Positions 18,888 to 27,553 of a stretch of DNA of 39,825 nt are shown in pieces; position 1 is the first letter of the stretch, and every line of letters begins with the position of its first letter. The stretch spans positions 9,216 through 49,040 of the forward strand of contig JADDQF010000048.1 of the NCBI GenBank assembly GCA_016781505.1. The letters run 5' to 3'. The translations under genes were made by a program, and so were the position numbers. This DNA is from a bacterium. GTDB taxonomy: Bacteria; Chloroflexota; Chloroflexia; Chloroflexales; Kallotenuaceae. The notes below the pieces were generated by a model, which was not told the DNA's origin, searched no databases, and worked only from the letters and a program-made list of their open reading frames with translations.

Positions 18888-19034
18888 ATAAGCCTCCAAT
18901 AGTTGTTTGATTGACGATGCGCGTACCACGACAAAGGCTTGCGCGCTCCAGATGGTCGAGGCATAAGGGAATGTCAACAGCTGCCTTGCCCATGACACGG
19001 CACTTTATCCACTCCGTATTCCAACTGCAAAAAC

Positions 19035-19047
19035 GTATTTGAAATAC
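19035..19047. promoter_or_regulatory. 13-bp perfect palindrome GTATTTGAAATAC
   Basis: A perfect AT-rich palindrome about 215 bp upstream of the SIS gene. On the minus strand a weak promoter follows it (TTGCAG, 17 bp, TAAAGT near 19002-19030). It has operator-like form; no other gene explains it. The rest of 18820-19254 holds only short unconvincing frames. Confidence 0.35.
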
Positions 19048-19254
19048 AAACATGTGGTGACGTGCGGCAGATTAGTTGTTCGGCACTTACCACAAATGAC
19101 GCCAGCTGCGCAGAGTTAATCATGGTTGCTCACATCCAATCACGCCTGTTCGGCAATTATACACACTACGCGAGTGAAAATAAAGAGGGCATTTTAGAAT
19201 TGCTGTGAACCAGGAATCAGAATGGAATCCTCACTTCATTGCAGCAGACCGAAG

Positions 19255-21861
19255 CTAACGCACGAGCGGCATAAAGACCTTCCATGCTCCGGGTCCGGCG
19301 TGTGCCACAAGCTGACTTTGCGGAATAATCTGTTTGGCTTGCTGTGCATGCGACCAAGCGAGCCGGGCTACAGCAGCCCCGACATCATCGTAGAACTCCA
19401 TCCGAATCGCGTACTGTTTGCCAGCCTCAAGCCTAATTGTTCCGCTGTTTTCCGTCGGACCTTGGTTCGTCCAGTTGTCGATCAACTTCTCGCCGTTGAC
19501 CCATAGCCTGACGCCATCATCCGAGGTGGTATAGAAGGTGTATGAGCCGGAATACTGGGCTAATACCCGTCCCGACCAGCGCACCGAAAAGGTGTCAGGG
19601 TCAATGCCGGGAGCGGGCACGCCTGTGCCCCAGTTAAAGTTTACGGTGGCATCTGTACGCGTTGCTTTGGCGCCGGTAAAGTCCGAATTGTTGAAATATT
19701 CAGCACGAAGGCCAGGCCCGGCTTCGATAGCCGTGAAGAAGGCCGTGTATGTCGTTGCTGCCGGTGGAGTGACGATGGTATGCGCCGCTGCACCGCCATC
19801 TGACCAGGAACGAAAGCGCATGGCTTGGCCTGATGCATCGGCTTGGGCGAAGGCGCGCACGTTCAACGCATACTTTTCCCATGATGTGAGCGTTTGAGGC
19901 GTAACAAGGGTGGTCCCATTAACATCAAGCCTAAGCCCGTGCGGCTGCGTGTTAAACGTCACGTCCATCAAGCGTGGTCGTAACGGTTGACGAACAACGT
20001 TGGTAAGTCCACGAGAATCCGTTGCTGTCAGAACAATCTCTAGATAGCTTGTGGTTGTAGCAGCAAGATCTTCGGGTCCTGGTGCGGTGAACGTGACATT
20101 GTTGCCCTGAGTCGCCGGCAGGAACGGGTGAATATGGTCAGCATGATGCAGCAGAACTTGCCAGCTCAACGCGCTAGACGGCAATGCTCCATCCTGCGCA
20201 TCGGTTGCGCTGCCCCGAAGGGTCATCAGCTGGCCCACTGCAAAGCGCGCGCTGGTCGTGGGACTGGTGATCGTCGGCTGGGGTGGAGAGTTGCCCGCAT
20301 CGATCCGCACAGGAGCAGGCTCTGACAACGCACCATGCGGATCGCGCACCGTCAATGTTGCCGTGTAGGTTCCAACCGCAGCGTACGTATAACGTGTCGT
20401 GGCGCTGGTCGTTTCCCGCGCTGGGCTGCCGTCACCAAAGTTCCATAGAAAGGTCAACGTATCACCAGCATCAGGATCACTGCTCCCGCTGGCACTGAAG
20501 TTAACGGTTAGCGGGGCAGCTCCAGCCGTGGGCGCTGCAGTCAGCTGTGCGGCAGGCGGACGGTTAGCCGTCCCTGTGTAGGTAATACGGCGGACTTGTC
20601 CACTCCCACCGGCATACGAGCCGCCATAGGTCGTGTAGTAGAGCGCCTGAGTTCCGGCATGGGGGCCAAACGTCAGCGTTACCGCGCTGTTAACGCCAAG
20701 TCCAGTAAGGAGCTCACTCCGGGTATACCCTCCAGCGCTCGTTGGTTTCAACACAAACAGCTTTCCGCAGACATAGTCGCCGAAGACGTAGGCCCCATCA
20801 TACAGCGAGGGCCAGATGCCATGGGGAACGAACGCGCCGCCGGTGATCGATTGGCAGCCGGAGCTGTGGTTATAATCGTAGATCGGGTTGGTCATGCCGG
20901 CCGCCGTACCACAATCTGTAGCCGAACCATTGGCACAATGCCCTTCGCGGTCATTCCAACCATAGTCTGCGCCCGCCTTGCCCTGGTTGATCTCCTCCCA
21001 AACGTTTTGGCCAACATCATTGATAAAAAAGCGCGTGTCGGCTGCGTTGGGATCAAACGCGATGCGGAACGGGTTACGGAGTCCCCAGGCAAACGTTTCC
21101 TGACACTTCTTCCCTTTGTCGGTCTGGCCGTTAAGGTGACAGCGGGCGCTATCCGAGCCCTGGAAGGGATTAGAGGAGGGAATGTTGCCGTCGCGGGTGA
21201 TCCGCAGAATTTTACCGAGCAAAACATGTTGATCGCGAGCCGCATCATTCTCGCCAGCACAGCGGGTGCTAGCCGCGTAATCACAGCCGCCATCGCCGAC
21301 GCTGATGTAAAGATAGCCGTCCTTACCGAAGTGCAGGTCGCCTGCATTATGATTGCCGTTTGGCGATAAAATATTGTCGATCAGCACCTGTTCGGTTTCG
21401 GCATCGATTCGGTTACTGGCTGATAAGACGAATCTGGAAACACGATTCACTGGCGCTTTAGAGGTATTCCGCTCACATGCATCATGCTTATTGAAGGTAT
21501 AGTACAGATACACAAACTGGTTGGTGGCAAAGGCCGGATCGACGGCAATGCCCAACAGACCACGCTCGGAGTTGGTGCAGATGGCCGCGGCAAGGTCGAG
21601 CGCCGGAGTGGACAGCAGCTTGCCGCCCTGGTAGACGAGCAGCTTACCTTGCTGTGAAGCAATCAGCATGCGATCATCGGGCGTAAACGCAAGCGCCGAG
21701 GGGCTGGGAATGTTGGCGACCAGCGTATCTGTAAAATCAGCAGGCAGGGTGCTGCTTGAACGAGCAATCGGTACAGGCAAGTGCAGAGCTGACGGCGAAA
21801 TGCTGATCCAAAGCAGTACCAGCAACAGCACCCAGGGTGAACGAGCAATATTCAAAAGCAT
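19255..21861 (-). CDS. Secreted PQQ-type glucose/sorbosone dehydrogenase-like protein with PKD and PA14 domains
   Basis: The 868-residue protein starts at ATG 21861 with GAGG upstream and a signal peptide immediately after (RSPWVLLLVLLWISISPSAL); a longer frame adds 78 unlikely residues. A six-bladed propeller (about 42-430) carries the family blocks ERGLLGIAVDP, GNHNAGDLHFG (about 169-179), YISVGDGG, RNPFRIAFDP and WEEIN..ADYGW. A PKD domain (about 433-520, core WNFGDG) follows, then an Ig-like spacer, and a PA14 carbohydrate-binding domain (about 710-850, DGVRLWVNGEKLIDNW). It probably oxidises or binds polysaccharide-derived sugars outside the cell, using PQQ. Cofactor synthesis genes are not in the window. 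Confidence 0.88.
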   Translation of the reverse strand: MLLNIARSPWVLLLVLLWISISPSALHLPVPIARSSSTLPADFTDTLVANIPSPSALAFTPDDRMLIASQQGKLLVYQGGKLLSTPALDLAAAICTNSERGLLGIAVDPAFATNQFVYLYYTFNKHDACERNTSKAPVNRVSRFVLSASNRIDAETEQVLIDNILSPNGNHNAGDLHFGKDGYLYISVGDGGCDYAASTRCAGENDAARDQHVLLGKILRITRDGNIPSSNPFQGSDSARCHLNGQTDKGKKCQETFAWGLRNPFRIAFDPNAADTRFFINDVGQNVWEEINQGKAGADYGWNDREGHCANGSATDCGTAAGMTNPIYDYNHSSGCQSITGGAFVPHGIWPSLYDGAYVFGDYVCGKLFVLKPTSAGGYTRSELLTGLGVNSAVTLTFGPHAGTQALYYTTYGGSYAGGSGQVRRITYTGTANRPPAAQLTAAPTAGAAPLTVNFSASGSSDPDAGDTLTFLWNFGDGSPARETTSATTRYTYAAVGTYTATLTVRDPHGALSEPAPVRIDAGNSPPQPTITSPTTSARFAVGQLMTLRGSATDAQDGALPSSALSWQVLLHHADHIHPFLPATQGNNVTFTAPGPEDLAATTTSYLEIVLTATDSRGLTNVVRQPLRPRLMDVTFNTQPHGLRLDVNGTTLVTPQTLTSWEKYALNVRAFAQADASGQAMRFRSWSDGGAAAHTIVTPPAATTYTAFFTAIEAGPGLRAEYFNNSDFTGAKATRTDATVNFNWGTGVPAPGIDPDTFSVRWSGRVLAQYSGSYTFYTTSDDGVRLWVNGEKLIDNWTNQGPTENSGTIRLEAGKQYAIRMEFYDDVGAAVARLAWSHAQQAKQIIPQSQLVAHAGPGAWKVFMPLVR

Positions 21862-22308
21862 TGCCAACCTCGCGCACTTGAAACGTTTATCTCTATGGTG
21901 AGATCGAAAGATCGGCGACTGGCCTCCAGCGGCTGTGATGGATGTACAGCACATAGTAGCAGAAATGGAACTGTGGTGGCACCTGGATTTGGCAAACCGC
22001 TCGCCCATCGCGCGGTCACCACGAACCACTAACAAGTGCCAGATCCGACTACACAGGCATACAGCTCTTGTTTGCGGTAAGGCCGACCAGCCCAAGATCC
22101 CATATCTTTTCGTACACGAATGCGTTTAGATCGGTAGAGCCTAGAGCAGTCATGCGCTACATTCCTCCACCTGGGCTGAGTCTTCCAATGTGCTGTGCGT
22201 TGCGGACGACCGCTATATTACCGGCCGGCGTCTGAAGGGAATGCCCTGATCTGTACACCGCGTATGCCCTGGTAGTTTGATAATCCCCCGGAATGTAGCT
22301 GAGGATAT
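21862..22308. other. Divergent intergenic region, no gene seen
   Basis: The 447 bp between two divergent secreted-protein genes must hold both promoters. Short frames on both strands have atypical composition and no ribosome-binding sites. I found no consensus promoter of good quality; TTTGATAATCC near 22276 is the most AT-rich patch. Confidence 0.4.
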
Positions 22309-24360
22309 ATGAGCCGACCAAAGATTGCACAATTAAGCAGACGCGGGCCGCGGTACGTTGGCTTGCTCCTCCGTCTGTTGCTTCTCGGTGGCGTTGTGCA
22401 TACGCCGACGAGCTATGGTACGCCCGATCCGGTTCTGGTTGGTGCCGGCGATATTGCGACCTGCGATTCAGCGGCCGATGAAGCTACCGCTGCGCTGCTG
22501 GACAGCATCGCGGGCACCATCTACACCACCGGCGACAATGCCTATCCGCTGGGCACCGACGCCGATTTTCGCGATTGCTACGCTCCAGCGTGGGGCCGGT
22601 TGAAGGCGCGAACTCTCCCCTCAGCCGGAAACCATGAATACTATACCGATGCGGGTCGGCCCTACTATGACTATTTCGGTGTGGCCGCCGGCCCCCGAGA
22701 TCAGGGCTACTACAGCTATGATCTGGGAGCCTGGCATGTGGTGGTCCTCAACAGCAACATCCCGATCGACCCGGCGTCCGCCCAGATCCAATGGCTGCGT
22801 GCCGACCTCGCCTCGAATCCGACGCAGTGCACCGTCGCCTACTGGCACCACCCGCTCTTCAACTCCGGCAATCATGGCAATCACCCCTACATTCGGGATA
22901 CTTGGCATGTGCTGTATGAGTTTGGAGTGGATGTGGTCATCAATGGCCACGATCACAACTACGAGCGCTTCGCGCCGCAAGACCCAGACGGACGGGCAGA
23001 TCCGCGGGGCATTCGTGAGTTTATCGTGGGCACTGGGGGCGGCCCGCCATACCCACTCAAGGATATTCAGCCTAATAGCGAAATTCACAACGCCACAACC
23101 TTTGGCGTACTGAAGTTTACGCTTCATCCGACCAGCTATGATTGGGAATTTATTCCCGTGCCTGGAGCAACCTTTCGAGACCAGGGGACTGGCACATGTG
23201 TTGACGGACCACCATCGCCACATGCCCCCACGACCTCCGGCCTCAGCCCGACCACCGCAACAGTTGGTGGTTCCGACCTTAACCTACAGGTCAACGGCAC
23301 CTACTTCAGCAAAGATTCTGTGGTGCAATGGAATGGAGTTAATCGCCCGACTCAATTCGTCAATAGCACCCAGCTAGTCGCCACCATTCCCGGCAGCGCG
23401 CTGAATACGCCAGGTACGGCGAGCATCACCGTGGTTGACCCTCAGGGTCAAAGCCCATCGAACGCTCAAGAGTTTACGATCGCCGAGCCGATCAACGACA
23501 ATTTGCTGGCCAACGGCGGCTTTGAGGCCGACGCTGATAACAATCAGCAATCCGACAATTGGTGGAATAACGAGTATGTTAAGCGGCATACCGGAGTGGT
23601 GTATAGTGGCACTGCCTCCATGCAGCACTATGCTACCAATAATTCGGGCTACACCATCAGCCAAACCGCGAATAATCTCACGGCCGGCACAACCTACACC
23701 TTTTCCGGCCGCGTTAATATTCCACCCAGCACGCCATTACAAGGTGCATTTGACTTCGTGCTCATGATTAAATGGCGGGATGCAAACAAGCAAAGTATCC
23801 GTACTGACACGTTGCACGTCTTCAAACAACCGACTGAAGGCTGGCAAACCATTTCGGCGAGGTTGGAAGCGCCGGCGGGAACAACCAACGCACAAGTGCA
23901 GATGGTGACCGACGTGTTGAATGCGGCGGTGTACGTCGACGAGTTGGTACTTCGTGTGCCAACCACACAGACGGCTAGCTCCTCGGCTAGCCCCGTGGCC
24001 AGCACAGCCAGCACAGCTAATCAAGACCTAGCTACCACACCGGCTGCTATCTTCGGCGATGGCCCAACGCCAACACCTGCGCCTTCCATCACACCGGTTG
24101 CTTCAGCTACGCCTGAGTCACAAACAGTTGCTAACGCAGCAACCGCTCCAAATTCTGAACCTAGCCCGACAGCTCTATCTATGATTGCCGGCGCCGTCGA
24201 TAACGATGCCAACAGTCTGGCCGAGGTGGTGGACGCTGCCGAGCCAATTGCTTCGTGGTTGGACCTGGGGTACACGGTACTCGGGGGAGTGCTGTTGCTG
24301 GTGGTTGTGATTCAGGTGATTGGACTGGGCTACGTCGTGCGGATAATTACCAAGATCTAG
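22309..24360 (+). CDS. Surface metallophosphoesterase with TIG and carbohydrate-binding-like domains
   Basis: The 683-residue protein starts at ATG 22309 (GAGG upstream) with a signal peptide (GLLLRLLLLGGVV). The calcineurin/purple-acid-phosphatase-like domain spans about 40-300. Metal ligands are seen in GAGDIA (Asp48), TTGDNAY (Asp76), AGNHE (Asn108-His109), YWHHP (His180/181) and NGHDHNYE (His214, His216). A TIG/IPT beta-sandwich (about 307-395, GLSPTTATVGG) follows, then a CBM4/9-like jelly roll (about 400-550, ANGGFEAD..NWW), a Thr/Pro/Ser stalk (about 555-620) and a C-terminal membrane helix (about 648-672) with few charges after it. It is therefore a cell-surface phosphoesterase held by its C-terminus. 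Substrate unknown; the sugar-binding-like domain points to a cell envelope or extracellular polymer. Confidence 0.88.
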   Translation: MSRPKIAQLSRRGPRYVGLLLRLLLLGGVVHTPTSYGTPDPVLVGAGDIATCDSAADEATAALLDSIAGTIYTTGDNAYPLGTDADFRDCYAPAWGRLKARTLPSAGNHEYYTDAGRPYYDYFGVAAGPRDQGYYSYDLGAWHVVVLNSNIPIDPASAQIQWLRADLASNPTQCTVAYWHHPLFNSGNHGNHPYIRDTWHVLYEFGVDVVINGHDHNYERFAPQDPDGRADPRGIREFIVGTGGGPPYPLKDIQPNSEIHNATTFGVLKFTLHPTSYDWEFIPVPGATFRDQGTGTCVDGPPSPHAPTTSGLSPTTATVGGSDLNLQVNGTYFSKDSVVQWNGVNRPTQFVNSTQLVATIPGSALNTPGTASITVVDPQGQSPSNAQEFTIAEPINDNLLANGGFEADADNNQQSDNWWNNEYVKRHTGVVYSGTASMQHYATNNSGYTISQTANNLTAGTTYTFSGRVNIPPSTPLQGAFDFVLMIKWRDANKQSIRTDTLHVFKQPTEGWQTISARLEAPAGTTNAQVQMVTDVLNAAVYVDELVLRVPTTQTASSSASPVASTASTANQDLATTPAAIFGDGPTPTPAPSITPVASATPESQTVANAATAPNSEPSPTALSMIAGAVDNDANSLAEVVDAAEPIASWLDLGYTVLGGVLLLVVVIQVIGLGYVVRIITKI

Positions 24361-24398
24361 TCTGCCAGCGCTAGTTCACTGTTGCTCTTTATTGACTC

Positions 24399-24422
24399 AG
24401 GAGTGTTGAACAAGCTCCTTTT
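24399..24422 (+). terminator. Terminator after the metallophosphoesterase gene
   Basis: AGGAG-TGT, loop TGA, ACA-(AG)-CTCCT form a bulged 8-bp stem followed by TTTT, 38 bp past the stop. Confidence 0.6.
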
Positions 24423-24452
24423 GCCGAAGCAACAACATACCAATTAAACGTT

Positions 24453-24483
24453 GACATGCTGTCCGGCAGGCGGGTAGCATGTC
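24453..24483. terminator. Symmetric hairpin between convergent genes
   Basis: GACATGCT (24453-24460) and AGCATGTC (24476-24483) form a perfect 8-bp stem with further GC pairing inside. It sits 50 bp past the minus-strand gene's stop; on the minus strand GTTTAATT follows. It may serve both converging transcripts. Confidence 0.45.
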
Positions 24484-24533
24484 TATTTGTGGCAGGCGCG
24501 AGCAAGCTCGTGCACGTACGACCTAGGCCCGGA

Positions 24534-25361
24534 TTACTGCAAACGTTCACCCAACAGGTTGTCGAAGCTGGCCTCTCCTTGCCCTCTCCGAGACGTAAGC
24601 ACAAGCCCAAATTGCGGGTTGAATTGACCCTCCGGCACTGTAAATTCGGTAAGCAATTGGTCATTAGCCGAAAACGTAATCAGGGCTCCTCGCCGTTCAA
24701 TCTGTAGGCGGTTCGTTGCGCCGGGTGTGCGCTGTAACGCCGGACTGGGGGTCCAATCTACAACGATTGTTGAGGTGCCGTCCTCCCGGCGCTCAATTGA
24801 GTATGCTCCATCCGGGCTGAGGATAATATGGTACGACGTTGCCGGTTCACTAAACAAGAAGACGATCCCCGCACCGCCTTGTACCACCGCAATATCTACG
24901 CTGAGCCGATAATTTTCGCCGGGCAACGGCAAGGATGCACCGATGAGCGGCTGACCATTTAGCTTAAACTGATAGCGCTGATCAACCGTTCCAACACTCC
25001 AGGTGGCTGTTTCGCGACTGGGAAATTTGGGACTTGGCTCATCGAATGTTTCCCGGATAAAGACTTCTTCCGTGGGCTCGGATGTGGTGGTAGCTTCTGC
25101 AATACTTGGAGAGGCTGTCTCTGTTGTGAGGGGCAACGAGGTAGGCGTGGGAGGGCTAACCGTAGGGGTTGGAGCCAAGGCTATCTCACTCGGCTCTTCG
25201 GTTGCTATGGGCGTAATACGATCGGCATCAAACGTAGCTATGCTCTCATCATTGGAACCATTGCTGCTTAGTGCTGCTAACACAAATCCTAAAGCGAGCG
25301 CTCCAATAACAGCCAAACCAGCCAGACTTAATTTTCGCCATCGCGAACGACTTGTACCCAT
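24534..25361 (-). CDS. Membrane-tethered extracytoplasmic beta-sandwich protein
   Basis: This 275-residue protein starts at ATG 25361 (AGAGG close upstream). A GTG at 25439 in frame would fall at the predicted transcription start and is rejected. An N-terminal signal anchor (about 11-33, LAVIGALALGFVLAAL) is followed by a Thr/Pro/Ser linker (about 50-95). The globular domain (about 100-275) begins FIRETFDEPSP and runs through alternating beta strands (YRLSVDIAVVQGGAGIVFLF, YHIILSPDGAYSIERRE), ending ASFDNLLGERL. This resembles concanavalin-like laminin-G/DUF1080-type domains that bind sugars or have no known activity. No catalytic motif is recognised. It converges with the metallophosphoesterase. 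Confidence 0.7.
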   Translation of the reverse strand: MGTSRSRWRKLSLAGLAVIGALALGFVLAALSSNGSNDESIATFDADRITPIATEEPSEIALAPTPTVSPPTPTSLPLTTETASPSIAEATTTSEPTEEVFIRETFDEPSPKFPSRETATWSVGTVDQRYQFKLNGQPLIGASLPLPGENYRLSVDIAVVQGGAGIVFLFSEPATSYHIILSPDGAYSIERREDGTSTIVVDWTPSPALQRTPGATNRLQIERRGALITFSANDQLLTEFTVPEGQFNPQFGLVLTSRRGQGEASFDNLLGERLQ

Positions 25362-25440
25362 AGCCTCTTTCTCGCCCTTATCGCGCTGTCTGCTACTCCC
25401 AGCATTTGGAGTACCGTGAACATATATTGCCGCCCTCACA

Positions 25441-25453
25441 AACCTATATTATA
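25441..25453 (-). promoter_or_regulatory. Consensus -10 box (TATAAT) for the 24534-25361 gene
   Basis: A perfect TATAAT reads on the minus strand at 25453-25448. The -35 at 17 bp is poor (TTCGTT), so an activator may be needed. Start of transcription would be near 25441, giving an 80-base leader. Confidence 0.4.
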
Positions 25454-25857
25454 GGCCATGAAATCAACTCAACGAACGTTGACCTTTCCCGACCGGCTTA
25501 AGGATTTCGGCAGACCCATTGCAGGACCAGGTTGAAAAACAACAAACGGCCTATCTGTTGCAAAACTGGTATCGCCGATCCGATCAGTATCTGATCTGCT
25601 CCACCGACGGGTTTCAAGTGCGCGCACCACATATCCGCAACACATTCGCAGCAAACAGGGGGCGTATGCGCGGGTACATCTGGCCAGCGTCAAGGAGCGG
25701 ACAATGGAGCGCTTCCCTTCCGTTTCCCCCAGCAGGCGTAGCTCCATACGTTCTGCCGTAGCAGGATCCGCTTAGGCCAGCCGCAAAAGCAAATTCCCAA
25801 GCTAGATCCAACTAAGCGGAGGCAGATGCTAACTCGTGCGCAGCGCCGCAGACTGCC
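25454..25857. other. Intergenic stretch, nothing recognised
   Basis: About 400 bp with only short overlapping frames on both strands (for example one at 25519-25761 on the plus strand) that lack ribosome-binding sites and family resemblance. It could be decayed coding DNA. Confidence 0.35.
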
Positions 25858-26226
25858 CTAAGCTTCTACCTGTTTTGCCCGTTCCAGAATCACATCCGCC
25901 AGCAGCGGATCGTGGCCAAGATAATCACCCATCAGAAACTGCACTTCTGGATATTGCGCTTGTGCCTGGTCCAACAAATTTGGCAAATCGTCGGTCACAT
26001 GCATTCCCGTGTGCAAAAAATAAGGAACGGCAATCACACGCTGCGCTCCCTGCTCAACGCAGCGGTCAATCGCTTGTGGAATGGAGGGCTCGTTGCATTC
26101 CATGAAACCAACTTCAACGATCGGGTATACGCCGCGTTCACGCACGACGTCAACAACCGCGAACATATCGGTGTTGGCGATTGGACGGGGTGAACCATGC
26201 ACCATTACCAGCATTGCATCTTTCAT
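25858..26226 (-). CDS. CbiX/SirB-like chelatase, second of a tandem pair
   Basis: The 122-residue protein starts at ATG 26226, overlapping the upstream paralogue's stop by ATGA, with GGAG eight bases upstream. It is a short single-domain CbiX-type protein. Both metal-binding histidines of the family are present: His10 (MVHGSPRP) and His76 in VPYFLHTGMHVTDDLP. The class inserts Co2+ or Fe2+ into sirohydrochlorin or related tetrapyrroles. Small CbiX proteins act as homodimers; here a heterodimer with the upstream paralogue is plausible because the two are translationally coupled. No other sirohaem or cobalamin genes are linked. Confidence 0.85.
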   Translation of the reverse strand: MKDAMLVMVHGSPRPIANTDMFAVVDVVRERGVYPIVEVGFMECNEPSIPQAIDRCVEQGAQRVIAVPYFLHTGMHVTDDLPNLLDQAQAQYPEVQFLMGDYLGHDPLLADVILERAKQVEA

Positions 26227-26708
26227 ACAACCATCTCCGAGGCCCGCGTTGCTGGACAATCATTACTTCCATATAACGGGCAACGCTTGCTTGCCCGACA
26301 AAAAGCTGCCGCTTGAGCTTTTGTATCACGCCAGGCTGCGGGAGCTTGGGCACGCTCCGCACAGGCTAAGAGCGCGTCGGCCAGTGCTGGATGAAAGCGT
26401 ACAGCCTCGGCGACGCGCATTTTGACATTGGGATACGCGCGCTCGGCATTCGCAATACATTGGGGCAGATCTTCCTTCACAAACTTGCCCGCAACCAAAA
26501 AGTACGGCACGACAATAATTTCCGTCGCGCCGCGCGCCACGCAGCTTCGCACCGTTTCCCCGAAGCGGGGCTCGCTATAGTTCAGATAGCCAACCTCGAC
26601 CATGGCTGCATCGCCGCGAGCCTGCATGCGGGCGGCTAGCTCGGCTAGATTTTGCCCAGCGCCACATAGCACGCTGCCATGGCTAAAAAGAATAATTGCA
26701 TCGCTCAT
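26223..26708 (-). CDS. CbiX-like chelatase paralogue lacking one metal His and carrying a Cys tail
   Basis: The 161-residue protein starts at ATG 26708 (MSDAIILFSHGSV); the longer frame to 26855 has no support. The fold is the same as the next gene. His10 is kept (SHGS), but the second ligand position in VPYFLVAGKFVKEDLP is Phe76 instead of His. An extra C-terminal stretch of about 40 residues has three cysteines (Cys137, Cys143, Cys151, in FCRASKRCPLYGSNDCP) that could bind metal or an iron-sulphur cluster. It may be a regulatory or half-active partner of the second paralogue, like one half of a two-domain SirB. Cotranscribed, first gene of the pair. Confidence 0.82.
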   Translation of the reverse strand: MSDAIILFSHGSVLCGAGQNLAELAARMQARGDAAMVEVGYLNYSEPRFGETVRSCVARGATEIIVVPYFLVAGKFVKEDLPQCIANAERAYPNVKMRVAEAVRFHPALADALLACAERAQAPAAWRDTKAQAAAFCRASKRCPLYGSNDCPATRASEMVV

Positions 26709-26817
26709 ATTCAAAATTATACCCACAATCTGGGGCCTACAATAACCAGTACGCACCAATACACAGCGCTGCCGGCCGGCAAGAAGCACGGTATGGCTTG
26801 TGCTAGAAGGGACACGT

Positions 26818-27474
26818 ATGCGAACACGACTCAACGCAAGCCTACCCTTTGGCATTGCACTCCTGATCGGCCTGCTGGTACTCGCGTGGCTCTATGGCTA
26901 TATAGATGTTGCCCGTCCACAACGGAGTGCGGTTGCCGCCCGTGCCGAACAATCTACCGTAGCGCCGAATCCACCTACGGCAACACCACCCGCTCCGACG
27001 CCAACGTTTGTGCCCTTACAAGCACCACTTCTCGCGTCGCCGCTGGTGGGTGCAACTGCTACACCAACGGCGCTCAGTGAGCCAGCCACATCCGCTGGGT
27101 CCATACCCACCACACCACAATCTGCACGAGCCGACCGGAACACCGCCCAACCACAAACGCCGCCGGCTCAACAAGTGGTGCAACCAACGGAAACACCAGC
27201 AGCACCACCGGCAGCACCACCGGTACCGATTGAGGCAAGCCCGCAGCCAACCGTACAACCGACGCCACGACCCACGGTTGCACAACCTACAGCGACAGCG
27301 GTGCCAGCGCCGGTAACGGAGGATGAACAGGACGCTGACACAGGCGACGATGAAGACGACGACAAAGATGACGATGGCGGGAATGACAACAAAGAGAGTG
27401 GCAACAAAGGCCGGGGTAAAGACGACAACAAGGATGACGACAAGGGTAACAAAGGGCGCGGAAAGGACAAGTAG
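26818..27474 (+). CDS. Secreted or membrane-anchored Pro/Thr-rich protein with Asp/Lys/Gly tail
   Basis: This 218-residue protein starts at ATG 26818 with GAAGGGA upstream (GTG at 26800 also in frame). One N-terminal hydrophobic helix (PFGIALLIGLLVLAWLYGYI) is followed by a long Pro/Thr/Ala linker (about 45-165) and a highly charged tail (about 170-218) of repeated DDDK, GNKGRGKD-like units. No globular domain is visible. It looks like an envelope-spanning spacer whose tail could bind polyanions, cations or the cell wall. Related composition occurs in the tails and stalks of neighbouring surface proteins. Function unknown; the divergent CbiX pair is 109 bp away. Confidence 0.65.
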   Translation: MRTRLNASLPFGIALLIGLLVLAWLYGYIDVARPQRSAVAARAEQSTVAPNPPTATPPAPTPTFVPLQAPLLASPLVGATATPTALSEPATSAGSIPTTPQSARADRNTAQPQTPPAQQVVQPTETPAAPPAAPPVPIEASPQPTVQPTPRPTVAQPTATAVPAPVTEDEQDADTGDDEDDDKDDDGGNDNKESGNKGRGKDDNKDDDKGNKGRGKDK

Positions 27475-27500
27475 CCATTAGCTACAAACAACGTTAGGAG

Positions 27501-27536
27501 AGCAGGCGCGTACCTGATACGCGCCTGCTGGCTTTA
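27501..27536. terminator. Shared terminator between convergent genes
   Basis: AGCAGGCGCGTA (27501-27512), loop CCTGA, TACGCGCCTGCT (27518-27529) form a perfect 12-bp stem, followed on the plus strand by GGCTTT. It lies between the ends of the 26818 gene and the isocitrate dehydrogenase gene. Confidence 0.75.
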
Positions 27537-27553
27537 GTGGGTACCAACCACTA

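Noticed and set aside
18850-19053. 67-residue minus-strand frame upstream of the SIS gene
   Set aside because: It covers the palindromes and likely promoter, lacks a ribosome-binding site and matches nothing I recognise.
20596-21369. Plus-strand frame opposite the sugar dehydrogenase
   Set aside because: Antisense shadow; no start signals, and the minus-strand frame carries clear domain motifs.
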